A DNA stretch of 64,000 bases from Lichenicoccus roseus. Its GTDB lineage: Bacteria > Pseudomonadota > Alphaproteobacteria > Acetobacterales > Acetobacteraceae. The notes beneath the pieces are model-generated. The model was not told the origin of the DNA, did no database searches, and saw only the letters and a program-made list of their open reading frames with translations. The position numbers and the translations under genes were made by a program. Shown piece after piece: positions 7,626 through 17,796 of the stretch (position 1 is the stretch's first letter; every line of letters begins with the position of its first letter). The stretch is from positions 434,001 through 498,000 of the forward strand of contig NZ_VCDI01000002.1 in NCBI RefSeq assembly GCF_005844085.1, read 5' to 3'.

Positions 7626-8333
7626 ATGCCCGACCAGGTCCAGCCTTCCGTCATCGCCCCATCCTTCATCGTGTTCGACGTCAACGAAACCCTGCTGGAC
7701 CTGTCGGGGCTGGAACCGCTGTTCGTGCGGCTGTTCGGCGAGGCGCGCGCGCTGCAGGACTGGTTCAACCAGCTGCTGCTCTACGCGCAGTCGGTGACGC
7801 TCGCCGGTCTCTACGTGGCGTTCCCGCAGCTTGGCGCCGGCACGCTGCGCATGCTGGGCGAGACGCGCGGGATCGCCATCGAGACATCCGACCTCAACGA
7901 GCTGCGCGCGCGGATGCGCGACCTGGCGCCGCACGACGACGTGGTGCCGGCGCTGCAACGGCTGCGCGGGGCCGGCCTGCGGCTGGTGACGCTCAGCAAC
8001 TCGGCCCCCGATCCGCAGGGCGGCCCGCTGGAGCGCAGCGGCCTGGACGTCCATTTCGAGCGCATGTTCAGCGTCGATGCGGTGCATCGCTACAAGCCGG
8101 CGCCGGAGACGTATCGCCATGTCGCCGCGGCGCTCGATGTCGCTCCGGGCGAGCTATGCCTGGTGGCGGCGCATGGCTGGGACACCATCGGCGCCCAGGC
8201 TGCCGGCTGGATGGCCGCGCTGGTGCAGCGTCCGGGTCATGCGGCGCTCAGGCTGCCGGGCGTGCCGCAGCCGGAGATCGTGTCGAACGGCCTGTCAGGA
8301 GTGGCGGACCAGATCATCCGGCGCCGACTTTGA
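7626..8333 (+). CDS. haloacid dehalogenase type II (HAD superfamily)
   Basis: The product (235 aa) belongs to the HAD-like L-2-haloacid dehalogenase group. Motif I FIVFDVNETLLD gives the nucleophile Asp18, motif II is LVTLSNSAPD, motif III is the Lys in YKPAPETY, and the acidic motif IV is AAHGWDTIGAQAAGW. Characterised members hydrolyse L-2-haloacids to D-2-hydroxyacids, though many homologues in this group are unassigned phosphatases. The ATG at 7626 is preferred over 7608 because GGAG lies 8 nt upstream. Its last 39 bp overlap the convergent PsiE-like gene. Confidence 0.85.
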   Translation: MPDQVQPSVIAPSFIVFDVNETLLDLSGLEPLFVRLFGEARALQDWFNQLLLYAQSVTLAGLYVAFPQLGAGTLRMLGETRGIAIETSDLNELRARMRDLAPHDDVVPALQRLRGAGLRLVTLSNSAPDPQGGPLERSGLDVHFERMFSVDAVHRYKPAPETYRHVAAALDVAPGELCLVAAHGWDTIGAQAAGWMAALVQRPGHAALRLPGVPQPEIVSNGLSGVADQIIRRRL

Positions 8334-8786
8334 GGGATGTTCCTCGCGGGCGTGCTGCCGCGCCCTGAACACGGCGATCTTGCCGTCCTGGTCGCGCACC
8401 AGCCAGTAGACCACGCCGAGCGACAGGACGGCGGCGGCGATCGCGAACAGCTCCAGCGCATTGACGGTGCCGAGATCGAGCACGATGAATTTCCGCACCG
8501 TCGCCAGCATGCCGATCAGGATGATCGAGCGTGCCCGCACCACGCTTTCCGGGCCGCCCGCGGTCACCAGCGAGTGCTTGAATTCGAGGCCGATGACCAC
8601 CGTGAAGAACATGCCGAAGACGCGCTGGAAGGTCCCCGGGTCGGCCGGGTTGAGCCGGTCGTCGATCACCAGCAGGATCACCGCGGCAATCAGGTGATAG
8701 GTCGAGAGCGCAACCAGGACGACGACCGCCGCCGTCAGCACAAGCACGATGGCGTGCTCGAAGCGATCGTAGAGCGAGTTTTCCAT
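8295..8786 (-). CDS. PsiE-like phosphate-starvation-inducible membrane protein
   Basis: A 163-aa inner-membrane protein with four predicted helices (about residues 8-40, 55-80, 85-105 and 110-130) that fits the PsiE family. Members are phosphate-starvation induced in enterobacteria, but their biochemical role is unknown. A charged C-terminal tail follows the last helix. The ATG at 8786 gives the usual family length; the open frame runs further upstream into the intergenic region. The 3' end overlaps the haloacid dehalogenase gene tail to tail. Confidence 0.8.
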   Translation of the reverse strand: MENSLYDRFEHAIVLVLTAAVVVLVALSTYHLIAAVILLVIDDRLNPADPGTFQRVFGMFFTVVIGLEFKHSLVTAGGPESVVRARSIILIGMLATVRKFIVLDLGTVNALELFAIAAAVLSLGVVYWLVRDQDGKIAVFRARQHAREEHPSKSAPDDLVRHS

Positions 8787-8878
8787 CCCTGAACCGGCCA
8801 CGGCAGAGTGTCCCACCTCTAGTCTTGTCGCACTGGTAGACGCGATGCCACACGCTGTCACGTCGGCGCAACGACGGA

Positions 8879-9532
8879 TCAGCGCTGGAGGATCATGACG
8901 CCCGGATCGCCGCGGGTCTCCCAGCCGGTCCGCTCGAGCTCCGGCACGTCGTCCTCGGCGGCGGGGTAGCCCATGCAGAGATAGGCGACGAAGCGCCACG
9001 ACGCCGGCACGTCCAGTGCCGCGGTCATCGCCCCGGCATCGAGGATCGACACCCAGCCGAGGCCGACACCCTCCGCGCGCGCCGCCAGCCAGAGCGTGTG
9101 GATCGCCATCACCGCCGAGTAGGCGAGCGTCTCCGGCATGCTCTGCCGTCCCAGACCACCGCCCTGCACCGGATCGGCCTCGCAGAACACCGCAAGCTGC
9201 CACGGCGCGCGGTCGAGCCCGGCCAGCTTGAGACTGGCATAGAGGGCCGAGCGGCCGGCCTGCACCGACTGCAGGGCCTGCCGGTTGCTGGCAACGAAAT
9301 TGTCCCGCACCGCGGCGCGCCGCGACGGGTCGTCCACCATCACCAGCCGCCACGGCTCGCTCAGCCCCACCGAGGGCGCCAGCGCGCAGCTCTCGATCAG
9401 CCGGGAGCGCAGGCCGGCGGGCGGGGGGTCGGTGCGGAAGTGCCTGACGTCGCGTCGCCAGCGGAACAGCGTGTGCAGGTGCCCGCGGAATGCGTCGTCG
9501 AACTCCGGGGATACGAGCGGGGTCAGCGGCAT
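8879..9532 (-). CDS. bluB: 5,6-dimethylbenzimidazole synthase BluB
   Basis: BluB is a nitroreductase-fold enzyme that breaks down reduced FMN with oxygen to make 5,6-dimethylbenzimidazole, the lower ligand of cobalamin. The 217-aa protein shows the family pattern: FRWRRDVRHFRTDP near the start, SCALAPSVGLSEPWR (flavin binding), and the late GLGWVSILD and AYLCMGYP segments. ATG at 9532 is chosen; a TTG at 9577 would overlap cbiB. It lies 31 bp downstream of cbiB on the same strand, an operon consistent with its role. Confidence 0.93.
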   Translation of the reverse strand: MPLTPLVSPEFDDAFRGHLHTLFRWRRDVRHFRTDPPPAGLRSRLIESCALAPSVGLSEPWRLVMVDDPSRRAAVRDNFVASNRQALQSVQAGRSALYASLKLAGLDRAPWQLAVFCEADPVQGGGLGRQSMPETLAYSAVMAIHTLWLAARAEGVGLGWVSILDAGAMTAALDVPASWRFVAYLCMGYPAAEDDVPELERTGWETRGDPGVMILQR

Positions 9533-9563
9533 GGGTGGAACCAAGGCGGCTTTGCAGGCCCGG

Positions 9564-10535
9564 TCAAGCAGCCGCAAGCAGGGCGAGCGGCATCGCGGTC
9601 ACGAGCAGCTGCAGCGCGCAGGCGCGGCGGTAGAGCACCAGGGCGCGCCGCAGGTCGGCCAGGCTCGCCGGCCGGTCGCCGTCGCCGATCCAGGGATCGT
9701 CCACCCGCCCGCTGGCATAGTCGCGCGGGCCGGCGAGCCGGAGGCCGAGGCTGGCGGCCATCGCGGCTTCCGGCCAGCCGGCGTTCGGCGAACGATGCAG
9801 CCGGGCGTCGCGCCGGACGATGCGCCAGCAGCGGGCCAGCCGCCGTGGCGACGCCAGCGCGATCCAGGCGGCGGCCAGCCGGGAGGCCGGCAGGTTCACC
9901 CAGTCGTCCAGCCGTGCCGAAGCCCAGCCAAAGGCGCGATGCCGTTCGCTCAGATGACCGATCATGCTGTCGGCGGTGTTGATCGCCTTGTAGGCGGCGA
10001 TGCCGGGCAGGCCGAGCAGGGCGCACCACAGCAGCGGGGCGGTCACCCCGTCGGAGAAGTTCTCGGCCAGGCTCTCGATGGCGGCGCGGATCACCGCCGG
10101 CTCGTCGAGGCTGGCCGGGTCGCGTCCGACGATGTGCGAAACCGCCGCGCGCCCGCCTTGCAGCCCCTCCGCCTGCAACGCGTCGGCGACCGCGCACACA
10201 TGGCTGTACAGGCTGCGCTGCGCCAGCAGGCTGCTGGTGACGAGGCCGCACAGCAGGATGCCGGCCGTGCGGGGCAGCAGGTCCAGCGCGAGTGCCTGCA
10301 GCAGGCCGCCGGCCAGGGCCGTGGCGCCCGCGACCAGCAGCAGGGCAAGCACGCCGTTGAGCCGTCGCCGGGCTTGCGGCAAGTTCTCCCGGTTCAGGCT
10401 GCGATCCAGCCAGCCGATCAGGGCGCCGATCCACACCACCGGATGGCGCCACAGCCGGAACAGCGGCGGCGGATAGCCAAGGATGCCTTCGATCACCAGT
10501 CCGGCCAGCGCAATTCCCAACCCGGTCGTCACCAT
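9564..10535 (-). CDS. cbiB: adenosylcobinamide-phosphate synthase CbiB/CobD
   Basis: An integral membrane enzyme (323 aa) that attaches aminopropanol (or its phosphate) to adenosylcobyric acid. Family hallmarks are the N-terminal GYPPPLFRLWRHPVVWIG, the central AAIESLAENFSDGVTAPLLW, and AYKAINTADSMIGH. The start is the ATG at 10535; its first bases overlap those of the divergent cobC ATG. Upstream in-frame starts at 10550 and 10562 would lie inside cobC. It is followed by bluB. The gene is also called cobD in the Pseudomonas denitrificans nomenclature. Confidence 0.93.
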   Translation of the reverse strand: MVTTGLGIALAGLVIEGILGYPPPLFRLWRHPVVWIGALIGWLDRSLNRENLPQARRRLNGVLALLLVAGATALAGGLLQALALDLLPRTAGILLCGLVTSSLLAQRSLYSHVCAVADALQAEGLQGGRAAVSHIVGRDPASLDEPAVIRAAIESLAENFSDGVTAPLLWCALLGLPGIAAYKAINTADSMIGHLSERHRAFGWASARLDDWVNLPASRLAAAWIALASPRRLARCWRIVRRDARLHRSPNAGWPEAAMAASLGLRLAGPRDYASGRVDDPWIGDGDRPASLADLRRALVLYRRACALQLLVTAMPLALLAAA

Positions 10536-11571
10536 GCCTGCACCCGCCATCGCCGCGGGCATCGCACATGGCGGCCGGTTGATCGAGGCACGCCGGCGCT
10601 TCCCTTCCGCGCCACAGCCGTTCCTCGATCTCTCGACCGGGATCAACCCGCACCCCTATCCGCTCGCTCCGATCGATCCCGCACGGCTGGCCCGGCTGCC
10701 GGAGCCCGAGGAGCTGTCGCGGCTGCAGGCGGTGGCGGCCCGGGCCTATGGGGTCGCGGACCCGGACATGGTGGTGGCGACGCCCGGCACGCAGATCGCC
10801 ATCAGCCTGCTACCGCATCTGCTCGGCTGCAGCCGCGCGGTCATCCTCTCGCCGACCTATGCCGAGCACGCGGCCGCCTGGCGCCATGCCGGCCGGCCGG
10901 TCGAGGCGGCGGCCGGACTGGAAGCGTTCGAGCGCGGCGCGATGCTGCCCGGCACCGCGGCGGTGCTGTGCAATCCGAACAATCCGGATGGCGCCCGGTC
11001 CGATCGGGTGCGGCTGCTCGCCCTGGCCGCCGGGCTGGCCCGGCAGGGCGGCGTGCTGATCTGCGACGAGGCATTCCTCGACCTGGAACCCGACATGGCG
11101 AGCCTCGGCACAGCGCTGCCGCATCCCGGGCTGCTGGTGCTGCGCTCGTTCGGCAAGACCTACGGGCTGGCCGGGATCAGGCTCGGCTTCGTGCTGGCCT
11201 CGCCCGGCCTCGCGGGGCGGCTGCGCAGCGCCTTCGGCCCCTGGGCGATCGGCGGCCTCGCCATCGAGGCCGGTTGCGCCGCGCTGGCGGACGAAGCATG
11301 GCGCGCCGGCATGGCCGAGCGACTGCTTGGGGACGGCGCGGAACTCGACCGGCTGCTGCTTCGATACGGATGGCGTTCCCGCGGCGGCACGGCATTGTTT
11401 CGCCTCTACCAGGTGCGGCAGGCAACGCGGCTGTATGCGCATTTGGGCGAGGCAGGAGTGCTGGTACGCAGGTTCGAACACCAACCGGACCTGCTGCGGT
11501 TGGGACTGCCTGGCGATTCCGGAGGGTGGGCTCGTCTCGAGGGGGCTTTGGCCACCGCTGCGCTGTCTTAA
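10534..11571 (+). CDS. cobC: threonine-phosphate decarboxylase-like aminotransferase CobC
   Basis: A PLP-dependent fold-type I protein (345 aa) of the CobC/CobD family, which supplies the aminopropanol phosphate arm by decarboxylating threonine phosphate. It opens with the family pattern AHGGRL and FLDLSTGINPHPYP. CNPNNPDG and LICDEAFLDLEP line the PLP site, and the Schiff-base Lys is in RSFGKTYGLAG. The ATG at 10534 sits inside a CATG shared with the opposite start of cbiB; an in-frame ATG at 10483 would extend into cbiB. No riboswitch is visible. Confidence 0.92.
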   Translation: MPAPAIAAGIAHGGRLIEARRRFPSAPQPFLDLSTGINPHPYPLAPIDPARLARLPEPEELSRLQAVAARAYGVADPDMVVATPGTQIAISLLPHLLGCSRAVILSPTYAEHAAAWRHAGRPVEAAAGLEAFERGAMLPGTAAVLCNPNNPDGARSDRVRLLALAAGLARQGGVLICDEAFLDLEPDMASLGTALPHPGLLVLRSFGKTYGLAGIRLGFVLASPGLAGRLRSAFGPWAIGGLAIEAGCAALADEAWRAGMAERLLGDGAELDRLLLRYGWRSRGGTALFRLYQVRQATRLYAHLGEAGVLVRRFEHQPDLLRLGLPGDSGGWARLEGALATAALS

Positions 11572-11656
11572 TCAGGCCTAACGTGCGACGGTCGAAACGC
11601 GCTACCGGGCCGGATCGACCCGCCGACTCCACACCACGTTCGAACGGACCAGCCCG

Positions 11657-11860
11657 ATGCCAGAGAGCAGCACCACTCATCTCAGCCAGGCCGACCTGAT
11701 GGCCATACGCGATGCCGTGCCGGGCCTGGACCTGCTGGGCATCCGGTCGCTGAACCGTGCCGGCTACCGCATCGTGCGCAACGAGGGTGCCCGATCAGGC
11801 GAGATCGCGTCGAGCCAGGGTCGCGACGGCTTTGCCACCGACGAGACAAGGGCACGCTGA
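11657..11860 (+). CDS. possible small hypothetical protein
   Basis: A 67-aa open frame in the 312-bp gap between cobC and the next gene. It reads like a globular N-terminus (LSQADLMAIRDAVPGLDLLGIRSLNRAGYRIVRN begins after residue 8) followed by a polar tail. There is no clear ribosome binding site, and I do not recognise a family. It could be a chance frame; otherwise the gap holds nothing I can name. Confidence 0.3.
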   Translation: MPESSTTHLSQADLMAIRDAVPGLDLLGIRSLNRAGYRIVRNEGARSGEIASSQGRDGFATDETRAR

Positions 11861-11883
11861 AGGATCGGCTGCGGCCGGACGAT

Positions 11884-13236
11884 CTACCGCGACGTCGCGC
11901 GGCGGTAGAAGCCGGCGGCCCAGCCGCTCTCGCAGTAGCGCGGATCCGTCGAGGCCGCCGGATCGCGTCCCGGCGGTGAGCAGGACCGCGCCTGGTCGGA
12001 CAGGTCGGCAGCCCAGGGCTGCGGCCAGACCGCAAGGGCGTGGCGATGGTCGAGTTGCCAGGCCCGTACCTCTGCCGGCCACGACGGGCCCTGGGCAAAC
12101 GCCGGAAACGGCTTCGTGTAGTGCAGGGCGCCGGTGCACAGCATCAGCAGGCAGAGCGCGGCATGGACCGGCCGACCCGGCGATCGCTCGCGCATCGCGA
12201 GTGCGATCAACCCGAGGCCAAGCAGCACCAGCGGCAGGAAATCGTAGCGCTCGGCAGCGAGGTCGAACGGCGCGAAGCTGTTGAGCATGATCATGCCGAA
12301 GCCGAACGAGGCGGACGCGATCGACGGGCAGGCCAGCACCAGCCAGACCGCGCCGTCGTTCCGCCGCGCCGCCTGCACGGCGAGCAGGCCGAACAGGGCC
12401 ACGGCAGACGCCGCCGGGATCCACCAGCCATGGCCGCCTGAGATTTCCGACTGCCAGAGCAGGTAGCCGATCACCCGCGCGACCGGCATGCCGAGGGCTG
12501 GCAGCGCGAGCAGCCGGACGAACAGCGTCGCCGCCAGCGTGCCGGGATCGAGAAGATGGCCGCGCAGCGGGCTCGGGCCATAGAACAGCAGCATCTGGAT
12601 GGCAGCGCCGACGGCGAGCGCCGCCAGCTGCCCCAGCCGCCGCCTGTCGCGATCGAGCAGCGCGCGCAGGGCGAACAGCGGCAGCAGGACGATGGAAACC
12701 GGCCCGCACAGCGGCGCCAGCAGCAGCAACGCGCCATACGCGCCCTGCACGATCCGCCGGCGCGGCGCATCCAGGGCCAGGATCAGCGCCGCGCAGAGTG
12801 CCAGGTGGAACTGGATGTGCAGGACGTTGAGGAACACCTCCTCGGTGGAGGGTGCGATCGCGATCATCAGCAGCGATCCGATCACCGCGAGGCGGGAACG
12901 CAGCCAGCTTGCCGTGCCGGTAAGGATCAGCACCGCCGGCATCATCTGCACCGCGAGCGCCATCGTCATGGTGAGATAGGGCGCACGCTCCAGCGGGACC
13001 GCGCCCGCCTTCACCAGCGACGCCACCAGCAGCGTGGTGGCGTTGGCGGCGAGGTTCCAGTAGCCGGCGAAGGGACGCAGCAGCGCGTCCAGCCACGGCC
13101 GATGCCAGGCGTAGGCGAGGAAGACCGTGGCCTCCTCGTCCTGGAACCGACCGTGCGCCCAGGTGTGCGGCAGACGCAGCGCGACCAGCAACGCGAAGCC
13201 GGCCAGCAGCAGCCAGCGCTGCCACCTGCTGAACAT
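11884..13236 (-). CDS. polytopic membrane protein, GT-C glycosyltransferase-like
   Basis: A 450-aa inner-membrane protein with roughly ten hydrophobic helices. The N-terminal loop HGRFQDEEATVFLAYAW carries acidic residues after the first helix, the place where GT-C type glycosyltransferases keep catalytic acids, so a lipid-linked sugar transferase is possible but unproven. The C-terminal 60 residues are soluble and contain two cysteines that could pair. It lies 18 bp downstream of ilvC on the same strand and may be cotranscribed, with no evident link to isoleucine/valine synthesis. Confidence 0.75.
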   Translation of the reverse strand: MFSRWQRWLLLAGFALLVALRLPHTWAHGRFQDEEATVFLAYAWHRPWLDALLRPFAGYWNLAANATTLLVASLVKAGAVPLERAPYLTMTMALAVQMMPAVLILTGTASWLRSRLAVIGSLLMIAIAPSTEEVFLNVLHIQFHLALCAALILALDAPRRRIVQGAYGALLLLAPLCGPVSIVLLPLFALRALLDRDRRRLGQLAALAVGAAIQMLLFYGPSPLRGHLLDPGTLAATLFVRLLALPALGMPVARVIGYLLWQSEISGGHGWWIPAASAVALFGLLAVQAARRNDGAVWLVLACPSIASASFGFGMIMLNSFAPFDLAAERYDFLPLVLLGLGLIALAMRERSPGRPVHAALCLLMLCTGALHYTKPFPAFAQGPSWPAEVRAWQLDHRHALAVWPQPWAADLSDQARSCSPPGRDPAASTDPRYCESGWAAGFYRRATSR

Positions 13237-13254
13237 CGCCTGGTGGCGGGGCGG

Positions 13255-14838
<1,584 letters not shown>

Positions 14839-16677
14839 CTATACCAGCATCATCCCTTCGACCGTGATTCTGGCGGCCTGCTCGTTCTGGTCCGGTCCCA
14901 GGATCATCTCGTTATGCGCCGCCCCCGACGGGATCATCGGGAAGCAGTTCTCCGCCTCGTCGACGCAGATGTCGGCGATCACCGGGCCGTCATGCGCGAG
15001 CATCGCACGGATGGTGTCGTCCAGCTCGCCGAGGCAGGTGGCGCGCATCCCGGTGCCGTGGAAGCTCTCGGCCAGCTTGACGAAGTCCGGCAGCGCCTCG
15101 CTGTAGCTTTCGGAATAGCGTGACCCGTGCAGCAGCTCCTGCCACTGCCGCACCATGCCCATGTAGCGGTTGTTCAGGATGAACAGCTTCACCGGCAGCC
15201 GGTACTGGCAGATGGTGCCAAGCTCCTGGATGTTCATCAGCGTGCTGGCCTCGCCGGCGATGTCGATCACCAGCGCCTCCGGATGCCCCACCTGCACGCC
15301 GACCGCCGCCGGCAGGCCGTAGCCCATGGTGCCGAGGCCGCCCGACGTCATCCAGCGGTTCGGCTTCTCGAAGGCGTAGTACTGCGCCGCCCACATCTGG
15401 TGCTGGCCCACCTCGGTGGTGACGAAGCTGTCGCGGCCGGTCTCGCGCGCGAGCTCGTACAGCCGCTTCACGGCATGCTGCGGCTTGATGATGGCGGACG
15501 GCGACGGGTCCTGGCTGTAGCGCAGGCTGTCGATGCCGCGCCACGCCTCGATCTGCCGCCACCAGGTGGCCAGCGCCTCGCGGTCCGGCTCGGCGCGGTC
15601 CTCGTGCCAGGCCTCGATCATCATCTCGATGGCGCGTCCGGCGTCGCCCACAACGGCGACATCCACCGGCACGATCTTGTTGATCGAGGACGGGTCGATA
15701 TCGACATGGATCTTGGCGGAACCCGGCGAGAACGCATCCAGCCGTCCGGTCACGCGGTCATCGAAGCGGGCGCCGAGATTGATCAGCACGTCGCAGCCGT
15801 GCGTCGCGAGATTGGCCTCGAAGGTGCCGTGCATGCCGAGCATGCCGAGGAATTGCGGGTCGGTGGTGGGGTAGGCGCCAAGCCCCATCAGGGTCGAGGT
15901 GCAGGGATAGCCGGTCAGCCGCACCAGCCGCCCGAGCGCCTCGGAGGCGGCGGGTCCGGCATTGATCACGCCGCCGCCGGTGTAGAACAGCGGCCGCTTC
16001 GCGCGCTTGATCAGCGCCACCGCCTGCCGGATGGCCTCGATGCGCGGCTCGGTGATCGGACGATACGAACGGTGTGGCGCGGTCGAGGCCACCGTGTAGC
16101 TGGCCGGACCGACCATGATGTCCTTCGGCAGGTCCACCACCACCGGACCGGGCCGGCCGCTGCGCGCCACGTAGAACGCCTCGTGCACGGTACGGGCGAG
16201 GTCGCCGGCGCGCTTCACCAGGTAGTTGTGCTTGGTGGCCGGCCGGGTGATGCCGGTGGTGTCGGCTTCCTGGAAGGCATCGTTGCCGATCATGTGTGTC
16301 GGCACCTGGCCGGTCAGGCACACCAGCGGGATGCTGTCCATCAGCGCGTCGACCAGCCCGGTCACCGCATTGGTCGCACCCGGCCCGCTGGTCACCAGCA
16401 CCACGCCGGTCTTGCCGGTGGAGCGCGCGTAGCCTTCCGCGGCATGCACCGCGGCCTGCTCGTGCCGCACCAGGATGTGGCGGATCGAGTTCTGCTTGAA
16501 CAGCGCGTCATAGATCGGCAGCACCGCGCCGCCCGGATAGCCGAACACCACCTCGACCTCCTGCTCCTGCAGGACACGGAGCAGCACCTCGGCACCGTTC
16601 AGCGACGGGGTCGAGACCGCCGTGCCGTCCTGGCCGGCATGCTGGCGGCGGTCCCCGAGGTCGGTGGTTGCGTTCAT
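14839..16677 (-). CDS. ilvB: acetolactate synthase large (catalytic) subunit
   Basis: Thiamine diphosphate- and FAD-dependent acetohydroxyacid synthase large subunit (612 aa), catalysing the first common step of branched-chain amino acid synthesis. It shows the catalytic Glu segment VVFGYPGGAVLPIYDALF, the FAD-binding middle domain, and the ThDP motif near residues 440-490 (GYGLPAAVGVQ, then a GEAST-type turn). About 25 N-terminal residues are a polar extension before the core. A hairpin overlaps the ribosome binding site just upstream. It is the first of the ilvBNC genes, 99 bp after miaA. Confidence 0.97.
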   Translation of the reverse strand: MNATTDLGDRRQHAGQDGTAVSTPSLNGAEVLLRVLQEQEVEVVFGYPGGAVLPIYDALFKQNSIRHILVRHEQAAVHAAEGYARSTGKTGVVLVTSGPGATNAVTGLVDALMDSIPLVCLTGQVPTHMIGNDAFQEADTTGITRPATKHNYLVKRAGDLARTVHEAFYVARSGRPGPVVVDLPKDIMVGPASYTVASTAPHRSYRPITEPRIEAIRQAVALIKRAKRPLFYTGGGVINAGPAASEALGRLVRLTGYPCTSTLMGLGAYPTTDPQFLGMLGMHGTFEANLATHGCDVLINLGARFDDRVTGRLDAFSPGSAKIHVDIDPSSINKIVPVDVAVVGDAGRAIEMMIEAWHEDRAEPDREALATWWRQIEAWRGIDSLRYSQDPSPSAIIKPQHAVKRLYELARETGRDSFVTTEVGQHQMWAAQYYAFEKPNRWMTSGGLGTMGYGLPAAVGVQVGHPEALVIDIAGEASTLMNIQELGTICQYRLPVKLFILNNRYMGMVRQWQELLHGSRYSESYSEALPDFVKLAESFHGTGMRATCLGELDDTIRAMLAHDGPVIADICVDEAENCFPMIPSGAAHNEMILGPDQNEQAARITVEGMMLV

Positions 16678-16679
16678 GT

Positions 16680-16696
16680 CCTGCTCCCGGAGCAGG
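16680..16696 (-). promoter_or_regulatory. hairpin covering the ilvB ribosome binding site
   Basis: Directly before the ilvB ATG, the transcript can fold an inverted repeat with arms CCTGCTCC and GGAGCAGG (8 bp each around one base, so about 6 bp with a 5-nt loop). The 3' arm holds the GGAG/AGG that would serve as Shine-Dalgarno sequence, 3-9 nt from the start codon. Folding would hide it, which suggests translation control. No leader peptide was identified. Confidence 0.45.
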
Positions 16697-16776
16697 ATCG
16701 GAAGATCGTGCTCCGCTGGTCGGTTGACGAAGCGGCAAGGCCGCTACGGCAGCACGGGTTGTGCGCGGTGCCGGGG

Positions 16777-17769
16777 TTATGGGCGAGGTTGGCGCGGCGC
16801 GTCAACGCTGCTTCGAACAAATGACAAGATTTCTTGCCACTGCCTTTCCGAAAATTGCGTCATATCAGGTATGCGCTGATCGATTATGTGTGTGCGGGTT
16901 TTCGGGGCGAGATCGTGATGCGCGAACCAGGTCGCCTGCCGCTTGGTGTACTGGCCTTGCGAGAGGATCGCGCGTCGGCTCGCCTCCTCCAGTCGATCGC
17001 CACGACGCAGCACGCCGGCAAGCTCCGGGACGCCGTGCGCCCGCATCGCTGGCAATTCCTCCGGCAGTCCGAGTTCCAGCAGCGCCGCCACCTCCTCGAG
17101 CGCCCCGTTTGCCAGCATGGAGGTGAAGCGCGCAGCGATGGCGGCACGCAGATCCGCCCGCGCCGGGTTCAGCCGCAGGGCGGTGAACCGGGCCGGCGCC
17201 GGCGGCAGGCCCGGATTGTCGCGCCACGCCGACAGGCCGCGCCCGGTGCCGGCAAGCACTTCCCAGGCGCGCGCCAGCCGCTGGCCGTCGGACGGGCGAA
17301 GCAGCGAGGCGGTGTCCGGGTCGCGCGCCGACAGGCGGGCGTGCAAGGCGGCGGGCCCAATCTCGTCCAGCAGGGCACGGGCCTCGGTGCGGGCCGCCTC
17401 GCCAGGATCGGGCACCGCGCTCAGCCCGTCGGTGAGGGCGCGGAAATACAGTCCGGTGCCGCCGCACAGGATCGGCAGCTTTCCCAGTGACCAGGCCTCG
17501 TGCAGGCACGCCAGCGCCTCGTGGCGCCACCAGGCGACGCTGCCCGGCTCGGCGGCGGGGCGCACGCCGTACAGCCGGTGCGGACAGGCCGCCTCCTCGG
17601 CTGCGGTCGGCCGCGCCGTCAGCACGCGCAGCTCGCGATAGACCTGCATCGAGTCTGCATTGATCACGATGCCGTCGAGTTCCCGCGCCAGGGCGAGCGC
17701 CAGCGCCGACTTGCCGCTGCAGGTGGGGCCGGCGACGACAAGAGCGTCCCCCGCGTGCGCTTGATTCAC
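16777..17769 (-). CDS. miaA: tRNA dimethylallyltransferase MiaA
   Basis: MiaA (330 aa) transfers dimethylallyl from DMAPP to A37 of tRNAs that read UNN codons. It has the P-loop GPTCSGKSALALALA, the substrate segment INADSMQVYRELRVLTARP, the Thr motif CGGTGLYFRALT, and the late QYTKRQATWFAHH. No ATG is available, and the start is a GTG at 17769 that gives a normal N-terminus. It is divergent from serB with only 27 bp between start codons. A shorter helix-rich C-terminal tail follows the catalytic part. Confidence 0.95.
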   Translation of the reverse strand: MNQAHAGDALVVAGPTCSGKSALALALARELDGIVINADSMQVYRELRVLTARPTAAEEAACPHRLYGVRPAAEPGSVAWWRHEALACLHEAWSLGKLPILCGGTGLYFRALTDGLSAVPDPGEAARTEARALLDEIGPAALHARLSARDPDTASLLRPSDGQRLARAWEVLAGTGRGLSAWRDNPGLPPAPARFTALRLNPARADLRAAIAARFTSMLANGALEEVAALLELGLPEELPAMRAHGVPELAGVLRRGDRLEEASRRAILSQGQYTKRQATWFAHHDLAPKTRTHIIDQRIPDMTQFSERQWQEILSFVRSSVDAPRQPRP

Positions 17770-17796
17770 CGACCCATCCCTGCCACACGCCCGACC

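Noticed and set aside
8295-8333. Antisense control from the 39-bp overlap of the haloacid dehalogenase and PsiE-like genes.
   Set aside because: Short tail-to-tail overlaps are common in compact genomes, and nothing else supports regulation.
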